37,923 nt of DNA from assembly GCA_003819815.1 (NCBI GenBank), contig RPQJ01000023.1:1-37923 (forward strand). The letters are read 5' to 3'. The translations under genes were made by a program, and so were the position numbers. Positions within the stretch are counted from its first letter, which is position 1; the number at the start of each line of letters is the position of its first letter. The notes beneath the pieces were generated by a model that had not been told where the DNA came from, did no database searches, and saw nothing but the letters and a program-made list of their open reading frames with translations. This stretch comes from Lysobacterales bacterium (GTDB lineage Bacteria > Pseudomonadota > Gammaproteobacteria > Steroidobacterales > Steroidobacteraceae). Shown piece after piece: positions 18,332 to 27,425 of the stretch.

Positions 18332-20206
18332 CTAGCGGGCGCCGGCCGACGAACCGGCCTCAGCAAGCGCCTGCTGAGCCGCGACATACCCCGCTTCTAC
18401 GATCCGGTCGAACGGCCGGACGTCGGTGAAGCCGAACTCGCCGACCGCGGGACGGATCAGCAGGTCCGCACGCTCGCCGGACGCGCGCGACGCCTGCATC
18501 GAGCCGATCGTCATCGAGGTGAGCAGCATCGACATCGCGCTCGGCACCCTGTAGCGCCGGGCGAACGGCAGTCGGCGCCCGGCCCAGATCGCCCAGGGCG
18601 ACGGCACTGAATCGTAATCGACCTCGGTACGACGACGTGAGGCCACGTCGACGGCGATGACGCGGCCCACCGGCTGTTCGCGCATGCGGTCGACCGGCAG
18701 GTTGTCGAGGATGCCACCGTCGACGACGAGCTGCTTCTCGTGGACGACCGGCGGAAAGACGCCGGGCACCGCGGCCGAGGCACGCAGCGCCTGCGGCAGG
18801 GACCCGCTCCGATGCAGGTACGGCGTGCCCGCGGCCAGGTTGCTCGACACGCAGAAGAACGGCGTCGGGAGGTCCTCGATGTCGCCGGGCAGGAACTCCT
18901 CGATCAGTCGCTGCATGCGCCTGCCCCGCAGCATGGACACGACCGGCAGCGTGACGTCGCCGAACGGCTTGCCTTCGACGAACGCGCGTCGGGCCTTGGC
19001 GATCGCCTCGTGCGGATCGGGCACGGCTGCGAGCCCGGCCGCGAGGATCGCGCCGATGCTCGCGCCGCCGAGCCAGTCGACGGCCACGCCGGCTTCCACG
19101 AGCGCGCGATAGGCGCCGAGGTGCGCGAACCCGCGAGCGGCACCGCCACCGAGTACGAGCCCGAGCGCCGAGCCGTCGAGCGTCCGCGCGAGACGGGCGA
19201 GATCGCCGGGCACGCCGTCACGCAGGTGCAGGTGAAAGTCGAAGTCGCGCCCGGCGAGCCAGCGGCCGGTGGCGGGGAGCCGCTCAGGGCTGCCGCGATG
19301 CAGCAGCACGAGCGCCCGTCGCGAGACGATCGCATTCCTGGACAGGGCTCCCGCGCGTTCCCAATCGTGAAATACGGGATCCGCAGCGGAATCGGCGATG
19401 AAGAGCACGAGATCCGCCTGGCGCAGCACCGCCTCGGACCAGCCCGGTCGCCCGGGATCGGCCACCTGCAGCAGGTGGTCGTGCTCCGCCTCGCGGGCCG
19501 ACAGCCAGTCGACCAGTGCGGCGTTCACATCTTCCACGTGCGCGCCGAGCGGCGGCGCGCCGAGCGCGCCGAGCCGGTCCGCCGTGAGCACGAGCGTGGA
19601 CTTCGTGCGAGAAAGCTCCGCCTCGAGTCGACGCGCGATACGCTCCGCGACGGCAACCCCGTCGAGCGAGACGAGCGCCACCGTGCGAAAGCCCGGCCGC
19701 GACACTGCGCGACCCGCGGTGCGATCGCGCAGCCGCTCGGCGACGCCACCTGCAACGCGACGCATCAGTCGCGGGTCCTGCTGCACGAGATGGTCGAAGT
19801 CCGCGGCACCGATGCGCAGCAGGAGGCTGTTGCGGGCGGCGCGCAGGCCAGCCGAGCGCCTGCCGCCGGTCAGCAGTCCGACCTCGCCCACCATCTCGCC
19901 CGGCCCGGCATCGCCCACCAGTCGCGGTTCCGGCTCGCCGCCGTCGACCGTGTCCACCCAGACCTGGAGCCTCCCGCGCGCGACGAGATACATCGAGTCC
20001 GCGACGTCGCCCTGGCGGAACAGCCAGTCGCCGCCGCGACATACCACGGGCTCGAAACCGGCGACCAGCGCAGCGGCCGGGCCAGCCGGCACGTCGAAAT
20101 AGGCCTGCACCGCGGCCTCCAGGGACCGCCTGGTTGCATCGTCGATGAACAAGGCCGTTGAGGTCGTCTTCTGGTTATTCAACACGTGGTTCTTCAACTC
20201 GTCCAC
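18332..20206 (-). CDS. Patatin-like phospholipase with N-terminal cyclic-nucleotide-binding domain (NTE type)
   Basis: This 624-residue protein opens with a cNMP-binding domain (about 45-140). Its phosphate cassette reads GEVGLLTGGRRSA (107-119), keeping the Glu (E108) and Arg (R116/R117) that hold the ribose and phosphate in CRP-type domains. A middle region (about 170-340) of NTE-like bacterial proteins follows. The patatin domain (about 346-530) has the oxyanion loop GGGAARG (353-359), nucleophile S383 in GASIG and D496 in VVDGG. Such enzymes deacylate phospholipids or lysophospholipids at the membrane. The start is a GTG with only a weak upstream GGGAC; a second GTG at codon 8 is possible. 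It heads the DevBCA-GAF-CpdA operon and diverges from prpE. Confidence 0.88.
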   Translation of the reverse strand: MDELKNHVLNNQKTTSTALFIDDATRRSLEAAVQAYFDVPAGPAAALVAGFEPVVCRGGDWLFRQGDVADSMYLVARGRLQVWVDTVDGGEPEPRLVGDAGPGEMVGEVGLLTGGRRSAGLRAARNSLLLRIGAADFDHLVQQDPRLMRRVAGGVAERLRDRTAGRAVSRPGFRTVALVSLDGVAVAERIARRLEAELSRTKSTLVLTADRLGALGAPPLGAHVEDVNAALVDWLSAREAEHDHLLQVADPGRPGWSEAVLRQADLVLFIADSAADPVFHDWERAGALSRNAIVSRRALVLLHRGSPERLPATGRWLAGRDFDFHLHLRDGVPGDLARLARTLDGSALGLVLGGGAARGFAHLGAYRALVEAGVAVDWLGGASIGAILAAGLAAVPDPHEAIAKARRAFVEGKPFGDVTLPVVSMLRGRRMQRLIEEFLPGDIEDLPTPFFCVSSNLAAGTPYLHRSGSLPQALRASAAVPGVFPPVVHEKQLVVDGGILDNLPVDRMREQPVGRVIAVDVASRRRTEVDYDSVPSPWAIWAGRRLPFARRYRVPSAMSMLLTSMTIGSMQASRASGERADLLIRPAVGEFGFTDVRPFDRIVEAGYVAAQQALAEAGSSAGAR

Positions 20207-20242
20207 GGCGCGTCCCGGACCGGCAACTGGCGCACGGCCCGC

Positions 20243-20335
20243 GAGCTACCCTGCAGTGACCCCGCGCGCCGCAGTGTAACCGCAATCCGACCTTCGGGTA
20301 GCTCCCCTGGCCGCGCCGCAGGTTCAAAGTACACT
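20243..20335. promoter_or_regulatory. Inverted repeat and -10 element between the patatin operon and prpE
   Basis: The 163-nt divergent gap contains GAGCTACCC (20243-20251) and its exact reverse complement GGGTAGCTC (20296-20304), 44 nt apart. Between them GCAGTG occurs twice. Nearer prpE, TACACT (20330-20335) is a fair -10 hexamer about 35 bp before the start; no good -35 is visible. The inverted repeat could be two half-operators or a leader hairpin for either gene. I see no clear CRP consensus. Confidence 0.35.
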
Positions 20336-20369
20336 CGGGTCGCACCGAGCCGCGATCCGGGGGACAGCC

Positions 20370-22262
20370 ATGGACAATTACGCTTCGTTCCACCAGCGTT
20401 CCATCCGCGACCCGGCGACGTTCTGGGACAGCCAGGCGCACCGCATCCACTGGCACGCGCCGTATGATCGGGTGCTCGACTACTCGAGGCCGCCGTTCGC
20501 GCGCTGGTTCGTCGGCGGCCGCACGAACCTCTGCTACAACGCGGTCGACCGCCACCTCGAGGAACTCGGCAGTTCCCCGGCACTCATCTACGTCTCGACC
20601 GAGACGGGCCAGGAGAAGACCTGGACCTTCCGCGAACTGTACCGCGAAGTGAACCGGATGGCGGGCATCCTGCGCTCGCTCGGCGTCGCGAAGGGCGACC
20701 GTGTGCTGATCTACATGCCGATGGTCCCCGAGGCCGCGTTCGCGATGCTCGCGTGTGCGCGCATCGGGGCGATCCATTCGGTCGTCTTCGGCGGGTTCGC
20801 GTCCGTGAGCCTCGCGACGCGCATCGACGACGCGAAGCCGCGCGTGATCGTGAGCGCCGACTCGGGCTCGCGCGCCGGCAAGGCCGTGCCCTACAAGCAC
20901 CTGCTCGACGAGGCGATCCGGCTGTCGAAGCATCCGCCGGAGAAGGTCCTGCTCGTCGACCGCGGCCTCGCGGAGATGTCGCGCGTCGCCGGACGCGACG
21001 TCGACTACGCCGCGCTCAGGGCCGAGCACATGAACGACGAGGTGCCCTGCGAGTGGCTCGAGAGCTCGGAGCCGAGTTACATCCTCTACACGAGCGGCAC
21101 GACGGGCAAGCCGAAGGGCGTGCAGCGCGACACGGGCGGGTACGCAGTCGCGCTCGCGGCGTCGATGGAGCTCATCTACTGCGGCCGCAAGGGGGAGACC
21201 TACTTCGCGACCAGCGACCTCGGCTGGGTCGTCGGGCACAGCTACATCCTCTACGGGCCGCTGATCGCCGGCATGTCGACGATCCTCTACGAAGGCACGC
21301 CGATCCGCCCCGACGGCGGCATCTGGTGGAAGCTCGTCGAGCAGTACCGCGTGACGACGATGTTCTCGGCGCCCACCGCGATCCGCGTGCTCAAGAAGCA
21401 GGATCCGGCGCTGCTGCGGAAATACGACCTCTCCTCGCTGCGGGTGCTCTTCCTTGCGGGCGAGCCGCTCGACGAGCCGACCGCCCGCTGGATCTCCGAA
21501 GGCCTCGGCAAGCCCGTGGTCGACAACTACTGGCAGACCGAGACCGGCTGGCCGATCCTCGCGATCCAGCGCGGAGTCGAGCCCCTGCCCGGCAAGTTCG
21601 GCTCGCCGGGCCTCCCGGTGTACGGCTACGACGTGCGTCTCTTCGACGCCGCGTCGGGCGAAGAAGTCGGCCCCGGTACCAAGGGGGTGGTCGCAATCAA
21701 CGGCCCGCTGCCGCCCGGCTGCATGACGACCGTGTGGGGCGATGACGCGCGATTCGTGTCGACCTACTGGTCGAGCCTTCCGGGACAGCAGGCGTACTCG
21801 ACCTTCGACTGGGGCATCCGCGACGAGGACGGCTACTACTTCATCCTCGGCCGCACCGACGACGTCATCAACGTCGCGGGCCACCGCCTCGGCACGCGCG
21901 AGATCGAGGAGTCGATCTCCTCGCACCCGAACGTCGCCGAGGTGGCCGTGGTCGGCGTGACGGACAGCCTGAAGGGACAGGTCGCGGTGGCGTTCACGGT
22001 GGTCAAGGACGTCGCGCAGATCGAGACGCCGGAGCAGCGGACGGCGCACGAGCGCGACATCATGCGCGTGGTGGACGAGCAGCTGGGCGCCGTCGCGCGC
22101 CCCGCGCGGGTGCATTTCGTCACGGCGCTGCCGAAGACCCGCTCGGGCAAGCTGCTGCGCCGCTCGATCCGGGCGCTGTGCGAAGGCCAGGACCCGGGCG
22201 ACCTCACGACGATCGAGGACCCCTCGACGCTCGAGCAGATCCTCGCGGCGGTGCGCGGCTAG
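20370..22262 (+). CDS. prpE: Propionyl-CoA synthetase-type acyl-CoA synthetase (AMP-forming)
   Basis: The 630-residue enzyme has the length of PrpE (about 628) and the motifs of the ANL superfamily: YTSGTTGKPKG (ATP loop), NYWQTETGWP, GRTDDVINVAGHRLGTREIE and the catalytic lysine K594 in PKTRSGK. It should activate propionate or a similar short acid to the CoA ester through an acyl-adenylate. The wording DNYWQTETGWP and VQRDTGGYAVAL favours PrpE over Acs. The start at 20370 has GGGGGACA upstream. K594 is the residue that Pat-type acetyltransferases modify in this family, and a Pat-like gene is at 834-3524. Its stop overlaps the wax ester synthase stop by 4 nt, tail to tail. Confidence 0.9.
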   Translation: MDNYASFHQRSIRDPATFWDSQAHRIHWHAPYDRVLDYSRPPFARWFVGGRTNLCYNAVDRHLEELGSSPALIYVSTETGQEKTWTFRELYREVNRMAGILRSLGVAKGDRVLIYMPMVPEAAFAMLACARIGAIHSVVFGGFASVSLATRIDDAKPRVIVSADSGSRAGKAVPYKHLLDEAIRLSKHPPEKVLLVDRGLAEMSRVAGRDVDYAALRAEHMNDEVPCEWLESSEPSYILYTSGTTGKPKGVQRDTGGYAVALAASMELIYCGRKGETYFATSDLGWVVGHSYILYGPLIAGMSTILYEGTPIRPDGGIWWKLVEQYRVTTMFSAPTAIRVLKKQDPALLRKYDLSSLRVLFLAGEPLDEPTARWISEGLGKPVVDNYWQTETGWPILAIQRGVEPLPGKFGSPGLPVYGYDVRLFDAASGEEVGPGTKGVVAINGPLPPGCMTTVWGDDARFVSTYWSSLPGQQAYSTFDWGIRDEDGYYFILGRTDDVINVAGHRLGTREIEESISSHPNVAEVAVVGVTDSLKGQVAVAFTVVKDVAQIETPEQRTAHERDIMRVVDEQLGAVARPARVHFVTALPKTRSGKLLRRSIRALCEGQDPGDLTTIEDPSTLEQILAAVRG

Positions 22263-23767
22263 GTCGTCGCGGCCCGCTTCGCGCGCCGCGCCTTCGGGGG
22301 CGGTCCCTTGCCCGCAGCCTTGCGGCGCGCCGGCTTGCTGCGCGGTCGTGGCGCGCGGCTTTTCGCCTTCTCCTTCGCTGCGCCACCGAGGAACACCGAC
22401 TCGAGTTCGGCGAGCGCCTCGCCCGTGTACACAGCGAGGCGCTGAACGCTCGGCACGCGCTCGTGGCAGGCCGTGAATCCGAAGTAGAGGCCGCCGGCGT
22501 AGCTCATCACCGTGATGTTGAGCGCCTGCCCGTGCGCTAGCGCAGAGATGGGGTAATAGGCCTCCATCTCCGCGCCGAGGAAATAGAGCTTGCCCCGGGG
22601 ACCGGGGACGTTCGAGATGATCACGTTGTAGATCGGCGGCACCCGCGCGCCGATGCCGGGCACCCGCGTGATCAGTTGCGGCGTGCTGATGAGCACCGTG
22701 TAGTCGATGAGCGCAGTCGTGTCCATCTGCTTCAGGTACTCGCGTCCCGCGGCGCTGCTGCGGCGGATCACGTCGAAGCGCTCGCGGACGTCCTCGACGT
22801 CGGTCGCAAGTCGCACGTTGGCGAAGCTGATCGAGTTGCCGCCCGCCTGCGACGCGTCGCGCGGCAGCGCGATCGGAATCGAGCAGATCAGCGACTTCCG
22901 CGGCAGCTGGTCCAGTTCCTGCAGGTAGCGTCGCAGCGCCCCACTGCACGCCGCGAGCAGCACGTCGTTCAACGAGCCCCCCGCCGCCTCGCCGAGGCGC
23001 TTCATGCGCTCGACCGTCACGGCCTGGGTCGCGACACGTCGCTGCGGCGTCACGTTCGTGTTGAAGATCGTCCGGGGCGCCTCGGCGAGCGAGGTGAAGT
23101 CCGGATCGGCCTTGAGCCCGAGTGCGGCCTTCGCCGAGCCGTAGAGCCCCTGCAGCAGGCTCGGCAGCGCGCGTGCCTGCGCCGCCATCGCGGACTGCAC
23201 GAGCCCGAAGGGACCGTACGGGCTGGACGAGCCCCTCGGCTTCCGCGGACGGTCGGCGGCCCAGATCGGCGGCGTGCGGCTCGAAGCGGGATCGTTCGAG
23301 AAGTTCAGGAGCCCGACGCCCGAGACGCCGTCGGCGAGCGCGTGGTGCAGCTTGCCGTACATCGCGAAGCGGCCGCCGTGCAGCCCTTCGACCAGGTGGA
23401 TCTCCCACAGGGGACGGTCGAGGTCCATCGGGTTCGAGTGCAGGCGCGACACGAGCACGCCGAGCTCACGCTCGCCCCCGGGAAACGGCAGCGCGGAGTG
23501 ACGCAGGTGGTAGTCGAGGTCGATCTTCTCGACCTCCTCGAAAGACGGCACGAGCCGCCCCGACAACGGGCCGCGCAGACGGTAATTGAACGGCGGCGCG
23601 GTGACCGGGAAGCTGCGGAGGTACTCGTAGACCTGCCGCGGGAAATCGCGCGGCGCGTCGGCCGGAGGCACGAACGTCTGGAGGCCCGCGACGTGCATCG
23701 GCGTCTGCCGGGTTTCCATCAGCACGAAGCTCAGGTCGAGCAGGTTGAGCGGTTTGCCCTGGACCAT
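22259..23767 (-). CDS. Wax ester synthase/diacylglycerol acyltransferase (WS/DGAT)
   Basis: The 502-residue protein starts MVQGKPLNLLDLSFVLMETR with GGGGAGG just upstream. The active-site motif HHxxxDG is intact (H141-H142-ALA-D146-G147 in KLHHALADGVSG), and the C-half has the family block NVIISNVPGPRGKLYFLGA. It joins acyl-CoA to fatty alcohols or diacylglycerol to make storage wax esters or triacylglycerol at the inner membrane. An unusual basic tail (about 465-502, PRPRSKPARRKAAGK then PPPKARRAKRAATT) follows the normal end of the family. It lies between an acyl-CoA synthetase and glycogen phosphorylase, two carbon-store genes. Confidence 0.9.
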   Translation of the reverse strand: MVQGKPLNLLDLSFVLMETRQTPMHVAGLQTFVPPADAPRDFPRQVYEYLRSFPVTAPPFNYRLRGPLSGRLVPSFEEVEKIDLDYHLRHSALPFPGGERELGVLVSRLHSNPMDLDRPLWEIHLVEGLHGGRFAMYGKLHHALADGVSGVGLLNFSNDPASSRTPPIWAADRPRKPRGSSSPYGPFGLVQSAMAAQARALPSLLQGLYGSAKAALGLKADPDFTSLAEAPRTIFNTNVTPQRRVATQAVTVERMKRLGEAAGGSLNDVLLAACSGALRRYLQELDQLPRKSLICSIPIALPRDASQAGGNSISFANVRLATDVEDVRERFDVIRRSSAAGREYLKQMDTTALIDYTVLISTPQLITRVPGIGARVPPIYNVIISNVPGPRGKLYFLGAEMEAYYPISALAHGQALNITVMSYAGGLYFGFTACHERVPSVQRLAVYTGEALAELESVFLGGAAKEKAKSRAPRPRSKPARRKAAGKGPPPKARRAKRAATT

Positions 23768-23932
23768 GGCGCCTCCCCGTCGCGCCCTTGCAGTGGCCCG
23801 ACTATAGGCGACGGAACCGGCCCGGGCCAGCGCGAGCCCGTCGCGGCCGACCGCGCCGCGCGACATCGCCCGTCTCGCCGCCGTCACCGAAGGGGTGCAT
23901 CCTATGGGCCGGCGGGTTCGAAGGAGACGCAC

Positions 23933-26425
23933 ATGGACGGGAAAGTCTACGAGGTCTCGCGCGTCCTGGATCCGGACGGCCACGACAGCCTCGACGCAGC
24001 TTCGATCGCGAGGTCGATCGCGTACCACCTGCAGTGCTCGCTCGGCCGCCTGCCCGAGGCGGCGACCGATCACGACTTCTACAAGGCGGTCGCCCTCGCC
24101 GTCCGCGATCGCCTCCAGCAGCGCTGGGCCGCGACGACCCGGACGTACCTCCGCAACGACGTCCGCATCGCCTGCTACCTCTCGGCCGAGTACCTGCTCG
24201 GCCCGCACCTCGGGAACAACCTCGCGAACCTGGGCATCGAGTCGGCGACCCGGGAGGCGCTGCGCGACTTCGACCGCGACCTCGACGCGCTCCTCGACCA
24301 GGAGGAGGAACCCGGGCTCGGCAACGGCGGGCTCGGCCGCCTGGCCGCCTGCTACCTCGATTCCGCCGCGAGCCTCGAGCGACCGATGGTGGGCTACGGC
24401 CTGCGCTACGAGTTCGGCATCTTCGACCAGGAGATTCGCGACGGCTGGCAGGCCGAGGTGACCGACAAGTGGCTGCGTCGCGGCAATCCGTGGGAGATCG
24501 CCAAGCCCGAGGTCACGTACCGCGTCGGCTGGGGCGGCCGCACCGAGCACTACCGCGACGGCGAGGGCCGGCACCGCGTCCGCTGGATGCCGGACCGCGT
24601 CGTCGCGGGCACGGCCTACGACACGCCCATCCAGGGCCACCGCGTCAACACCTGCCACACGCTGAGGCTCTGGAGCGCGTCGGCGGTCGAGTCGTTCGAC
24701 TTCCAGGCCTTCAACACCGGCGACTACTACGCGGCCGTCGACGAGAAGGTGCGGTCGGAGAACGTGAGCAAGGTGCTCTATCCGAACGACGAGCCCGAGG
24801 CCGGGAAGCGGCTGCGGCTCGCCCAGCAGTATTTCTTCGTTTCCTGCTCGCTGCAGGACCTCTTCGCGCTGCTCAGGCTCGCGGGCGAGCCGCCGGAGCG
24901 GTTCGCCGACCGCTACGCCGTGCAGATGAACGACACGCACCCGTCGCTCGCCGTCGCGGAGCTGATGCGCCTGCTGCTCGACGAGCACGGGTTCGAGTGG
25001 GAGCCGGCCTGGGACCTGGTCGTGCGCAGCATGGGTTACACGAACCACACGCTGCTGCCCGAGGCGCTCGAGACGTGGCCGCTCGGGCTGCTCGCGGAAC
25101 TCCTGCCGCGCCACGTCGAGATCATCTACGAGATCAACGCACGGTTCCTCGCCGAGGTGAGGGCGCGCCGTCCGGGCGACGAGGCACTGGTCGCGCGCGT
25201 GTCGCTCTTCGCCGAGTCGGGCGGGCGTTCGGTCCGCATGGCGAATCTCGCGACGGTCGGCAGCCATGCGATCAACGGTGTCGCGGCGCTCCACACCGAT
25301 CTCCTGAAGTCGAGCGTCCTGCGGGACTTCTACGATCTGTGGCCCGGGCGATTCAGCAACAAGACGAACGGCGTCACGCCGCGGCGCTTCCTCGCACTCG
25401 CGAATCCGGGGCTCCGCGACCTCGTTACCTCGGTCGTCGGCGACGGCTGGATCGGCGACATGGCGAGGCTGCGCGCGCTCGAGCCGTACGCGGACGACGC
25501 GGGCTTCCGCCGGCGCTGGCGCGAAGTGCGCCGCGCCAACAAGCAGCGGCTCGCCGCCCAGGTGCTGCGCACGACGGGCGTCGCGATCGAGCCGGACTGG
25601 ATGTACGACGTGCAGGTGAAGCGCATCCACGAGTACAAGCGCCAGCACCTGAACGCGCTGCACGTCGTCGACCTGTACCGGCGGCTCAAGCGCGAGCCGG
25701 GCCGCGACGTCCCGCCGCGCGTGTTCCTCTTCGGCGGCAAGGCGGCGCCGGGCTACTTCATGGCGAAGCGCATCATCAAGCTCGTCACCTCGCTCGCCGA
25801 CACGATCAACGCCGACCCGGCCGTGAACGGCCGGCTGCGCGTCGTCTTCCTGCCAAACTTCAACGTCCAGAGCGCACAGGCGGTGTACGCGGCCGCCGAC
25901 CTTTCCGAGCAGGTCTCGACGGCCGGCAAGGAAGCCTCGGGCACGGGCAACATGAAGTTCATGATGAACGGCGCGCTCACGATCGGCACGCTCGACGGGG
26001 CGAACGTCGAGATCCGCGAGGAAGCAGGCGCGGAAAACTTCTTCCTGTTCGGGCTCACCGTCGCCGAGGTGGAGCGGCTGCGCCGGACGGGATACCGCCC
26101 GCGCGACGTCGTCGAGTCGAGTCCCCGCCTCCGGGCGTGCCTCGAGCTGATCGGCGACGGCACGTTCTCGCGCGGCGATCGCGAAGTGTTCCGGCCCCTC
26201 GTCGAGAACCTGATCGGGTCGGACCCGTTCCTCGTGCTCGCGGACTTCGAGAGCTACGTGGCCTGCCAGGAACGCGTCGCGGAAGCGTGGGCCGACACGG
26301 AGCGCTGGACGCGGATGTCGATCCTCAACACCGCGCGGTCCGGGAAGTTCTCCTCGGACCGCGCGGTGCGCGAGTATTGCGACGAGATCTGGGGCGTCTC
26401 ACGCACGCCCGTCGCGATCACCTGA
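23933..26425 (+). CDS. glgP: Glycogen/alpha-glucan phosphorylase
   Basis: The 830-residue protein matches the family length (E. coli GlgP 815). Family blocks are clear: SAEYLLGPHLGNNLANLGI, GLGNGGLGRLAACYLDS, MNDTHPSLAVAELMRLL, KRIHEYKRQHLNALHVVDLY, and the pyridoxal-phosphate lysine K675 in EASGTGNMKFMMNGALTIGT. It releases glucose-1-phosphate from the non-reducing ends of glycogen in the cytoplasm. The ATG at 23933 is preceded by AAGGAG at ideal distance; longer frames upstream are not coding. No other glycogen gene (glgA, glgB, glgC, glgX) is present in the window. Confidence 0.95.
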   Translation: MDGKVYEVSRVLDPDGHDSLDAASIARSIAYHLQCSLGRLPEAATDHDFYKAVALAVRDRLQQRWAATTRTYLRNDVRIACYLSAEYLLGPHLGNNLANLGIESATREALRDFDRDLDALLDQEEEPGLGNGGLGRLAACYLDSAASLERPMVGYGLRYEFGIFDQEIRDGWQAEVTDKWLRRGNPWEIAKPEVTYRVGWGGRTEHYRDGEGRHRVRWMPDRVVAGTAYDTPIQGHRVNTCHTLRLWSASAVESFDFQAFNTGDYYAAVDEKVRSENVSKVLYPNDEPEAGKRLRLAQQYFFVSCSLQDLFALLRLAGEPPERFADRYAVQMNDTHPSLAVAELMRLLLDEHGFEWEPAWDLVVRSMGYTNHTLLPEALETWPLGLLAELLPRHVEIIYEINARFLAEVRARRPGDEALVARVSLFAESGGRSVRMANLATVGSHAINGVAALHTDLLKSSVLRDFYDLWPGRFSNKTNGVTPRRFLALANPGLRDLVTSVVGDGWIGDMARLRALEPYADDAGFRRRWREVRRANKQRLAAQVLRTTGVAIEPDWMYDVQVKRIHEYKRQHLNALHVVDLYRRLKREPGRDVPPRVFLFGGKAAPGYFMAKRIIKLVTSLADTINADPAVNGRLRVVFLPNFNVQSAQAVYAAADLSEQVSTAGKEASGTGNMKFMMNGALTIGTLDGANVEIREEAGAENFFLFGLTVAEVERLRRTGYRPRDVVESSPRLRACLELIGDGTFSRGDREVFRPLVENLIGSDPFLVLADFESYVACQERVAEAWADTERWTRMSILNTARSGKFSSDRAVREYCDEIWGVSRTPVAIT

Positions 26426-26429
26426 GCGC

Positions 26430-27425
26430 TCAGTTGACCTCGAGAGTCGCCCGGCGGGTATTCGTGTTGTAGCGGCAGAAGCCCGAGAGCGGCGGACCGC
26501 TCGCCCGCTTGAGCTTCATCTGCATCGCATAGCCCTGCTGTGCGCCGACTGGCCGCTCCTGACCGATGACGCGATAACCCTGCCGCTCGGCCTCCCGGCG
26601 ACAGGCGTTCTCTGCGGTCGCGAAGTCCACGGAGCTGCCGCTGCCACCGATGCCGCCGCCGCCACTGTTTCCCCCGCTGCCGCCGAAGCCCCCGCCGGTC
26701 GTCCAGCCCTGGCCGAAGTTCATCTCGGTCCGGTCGCGGTCGGGATACCAGCGGCAGCCCGCGTCGATGCGGCGCTCGCGATACACGCCCTCGACCCTCG
26801 TCTGCCAGTAGCGCGGTCCGGAATGCCACTCGCCGCGGCGGACGTTCTGGACGTACATGCCGGCCCGTTCCGCGTGACGCCGGCACGCCGTCTCCATCCG
26901 AGCCTGGTTGCCGGTCCCGCCGCTGCCGCCCCAGCCTCCGCGTTCCACGGTGAACCGCGCGCGGCAGCCCTTGCTGACCCACACGCGATCGCCGCGCTGA
27001 CCCCACGTGCGGCCTTCGATGCACGGCGAGTCCGAGCGCTGCTTCACGAGTCGCGCGCGGCCGTCCACGGGCAACTGGCACTCGCGATACCGCTCGTTGT
27101 CCGACGCGCAGGTGAACTCCACGCCCTGGCTCGAGGAACCGCCCCATCCGAAACCGGAGAGACTCACCTCGCCGCTACGCGTCTCGACGAAGCAGGAGCC
27201 GTCCGAGATGGCCCCCCGCGGGTTCCGCGCCCGGATGTCCATCGACCAGCCGTCGCGGTACTGCTGGAAGTTGCTCGTCGAAACCACGTTGTAGCCGCGC
27301 CGCTCGACTTCGCGGACACAGTTGCTCTGTGCCGAGCGGTGCGCCTGCGCGGACGCGACCTGCATCGAAAGGCCGTAGAGGACGATGACGAGCAGTGAAC
27401 GCAGGGTCGCGGAGGTCACGGTCAT
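26430..27425 (-). CDS. Exported DUF3011 protein with three internal repeats
   Basis: The 331-residue protein has a signal peptide (SLLVIVLYGLSMQVASAQA). Residues 104-160 are a DUF3011 domain: cysteines in EFTCAS, YRECQLP, SPCIEG and SKGCRARF, with WGQRGDRVWV. Around it are three copies of a related unit of about 60-65 residues (33-92, 176-240, 269-331), each with C-x-R-x-x-E/A-x-R-x-GY/MxV near the start and a second Cys about 40 residues later. Gly/Ser-rich linkers (161-174, 243-265) separate units. The ATG at 27425 directly precedes the signal peptide. Cysteine pairs suggest disulfides in the periplasm or outside the cell. Function unknown. It is convergent with glgP, 4 nt apart. Confidence 0.8.
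   Translation of the reverse strand: MTVTSATLRSLLVIVLYGLSMQVASAQAHRSAQSNCVREVERRGYNVVSTSNFQQYRDGWSMDIRARNPRGAISDGSCFVETRSGEVSLSGFGWGGSSSQGVEFTCASDNERYRECQLPVDGRARLVKQRSDSPCIEGRTWGQRGDRVWVSKGCRARFTVERGGWGGSGGTGNQARMETACRRHAERAGMYVQNVRRGEWHSGPRYWQTRVEGVYRERRIDAGCRWYPDRDRTEMNFGQGWTTGGGFGGSGGNSGGGGIGGSGSSVDFATAENACRREAERQGYRVIGQERPVGAQQGYAMQMKLKRASGPPLSGFCRYNTNTRRATLEVN

Noticed and set aside
20207-20369. CRP site controlling the cyclic-nucleotide operon
   Set aside because: I looked for TGTGA-N6-TCACA and found no acceptable match on either strand.
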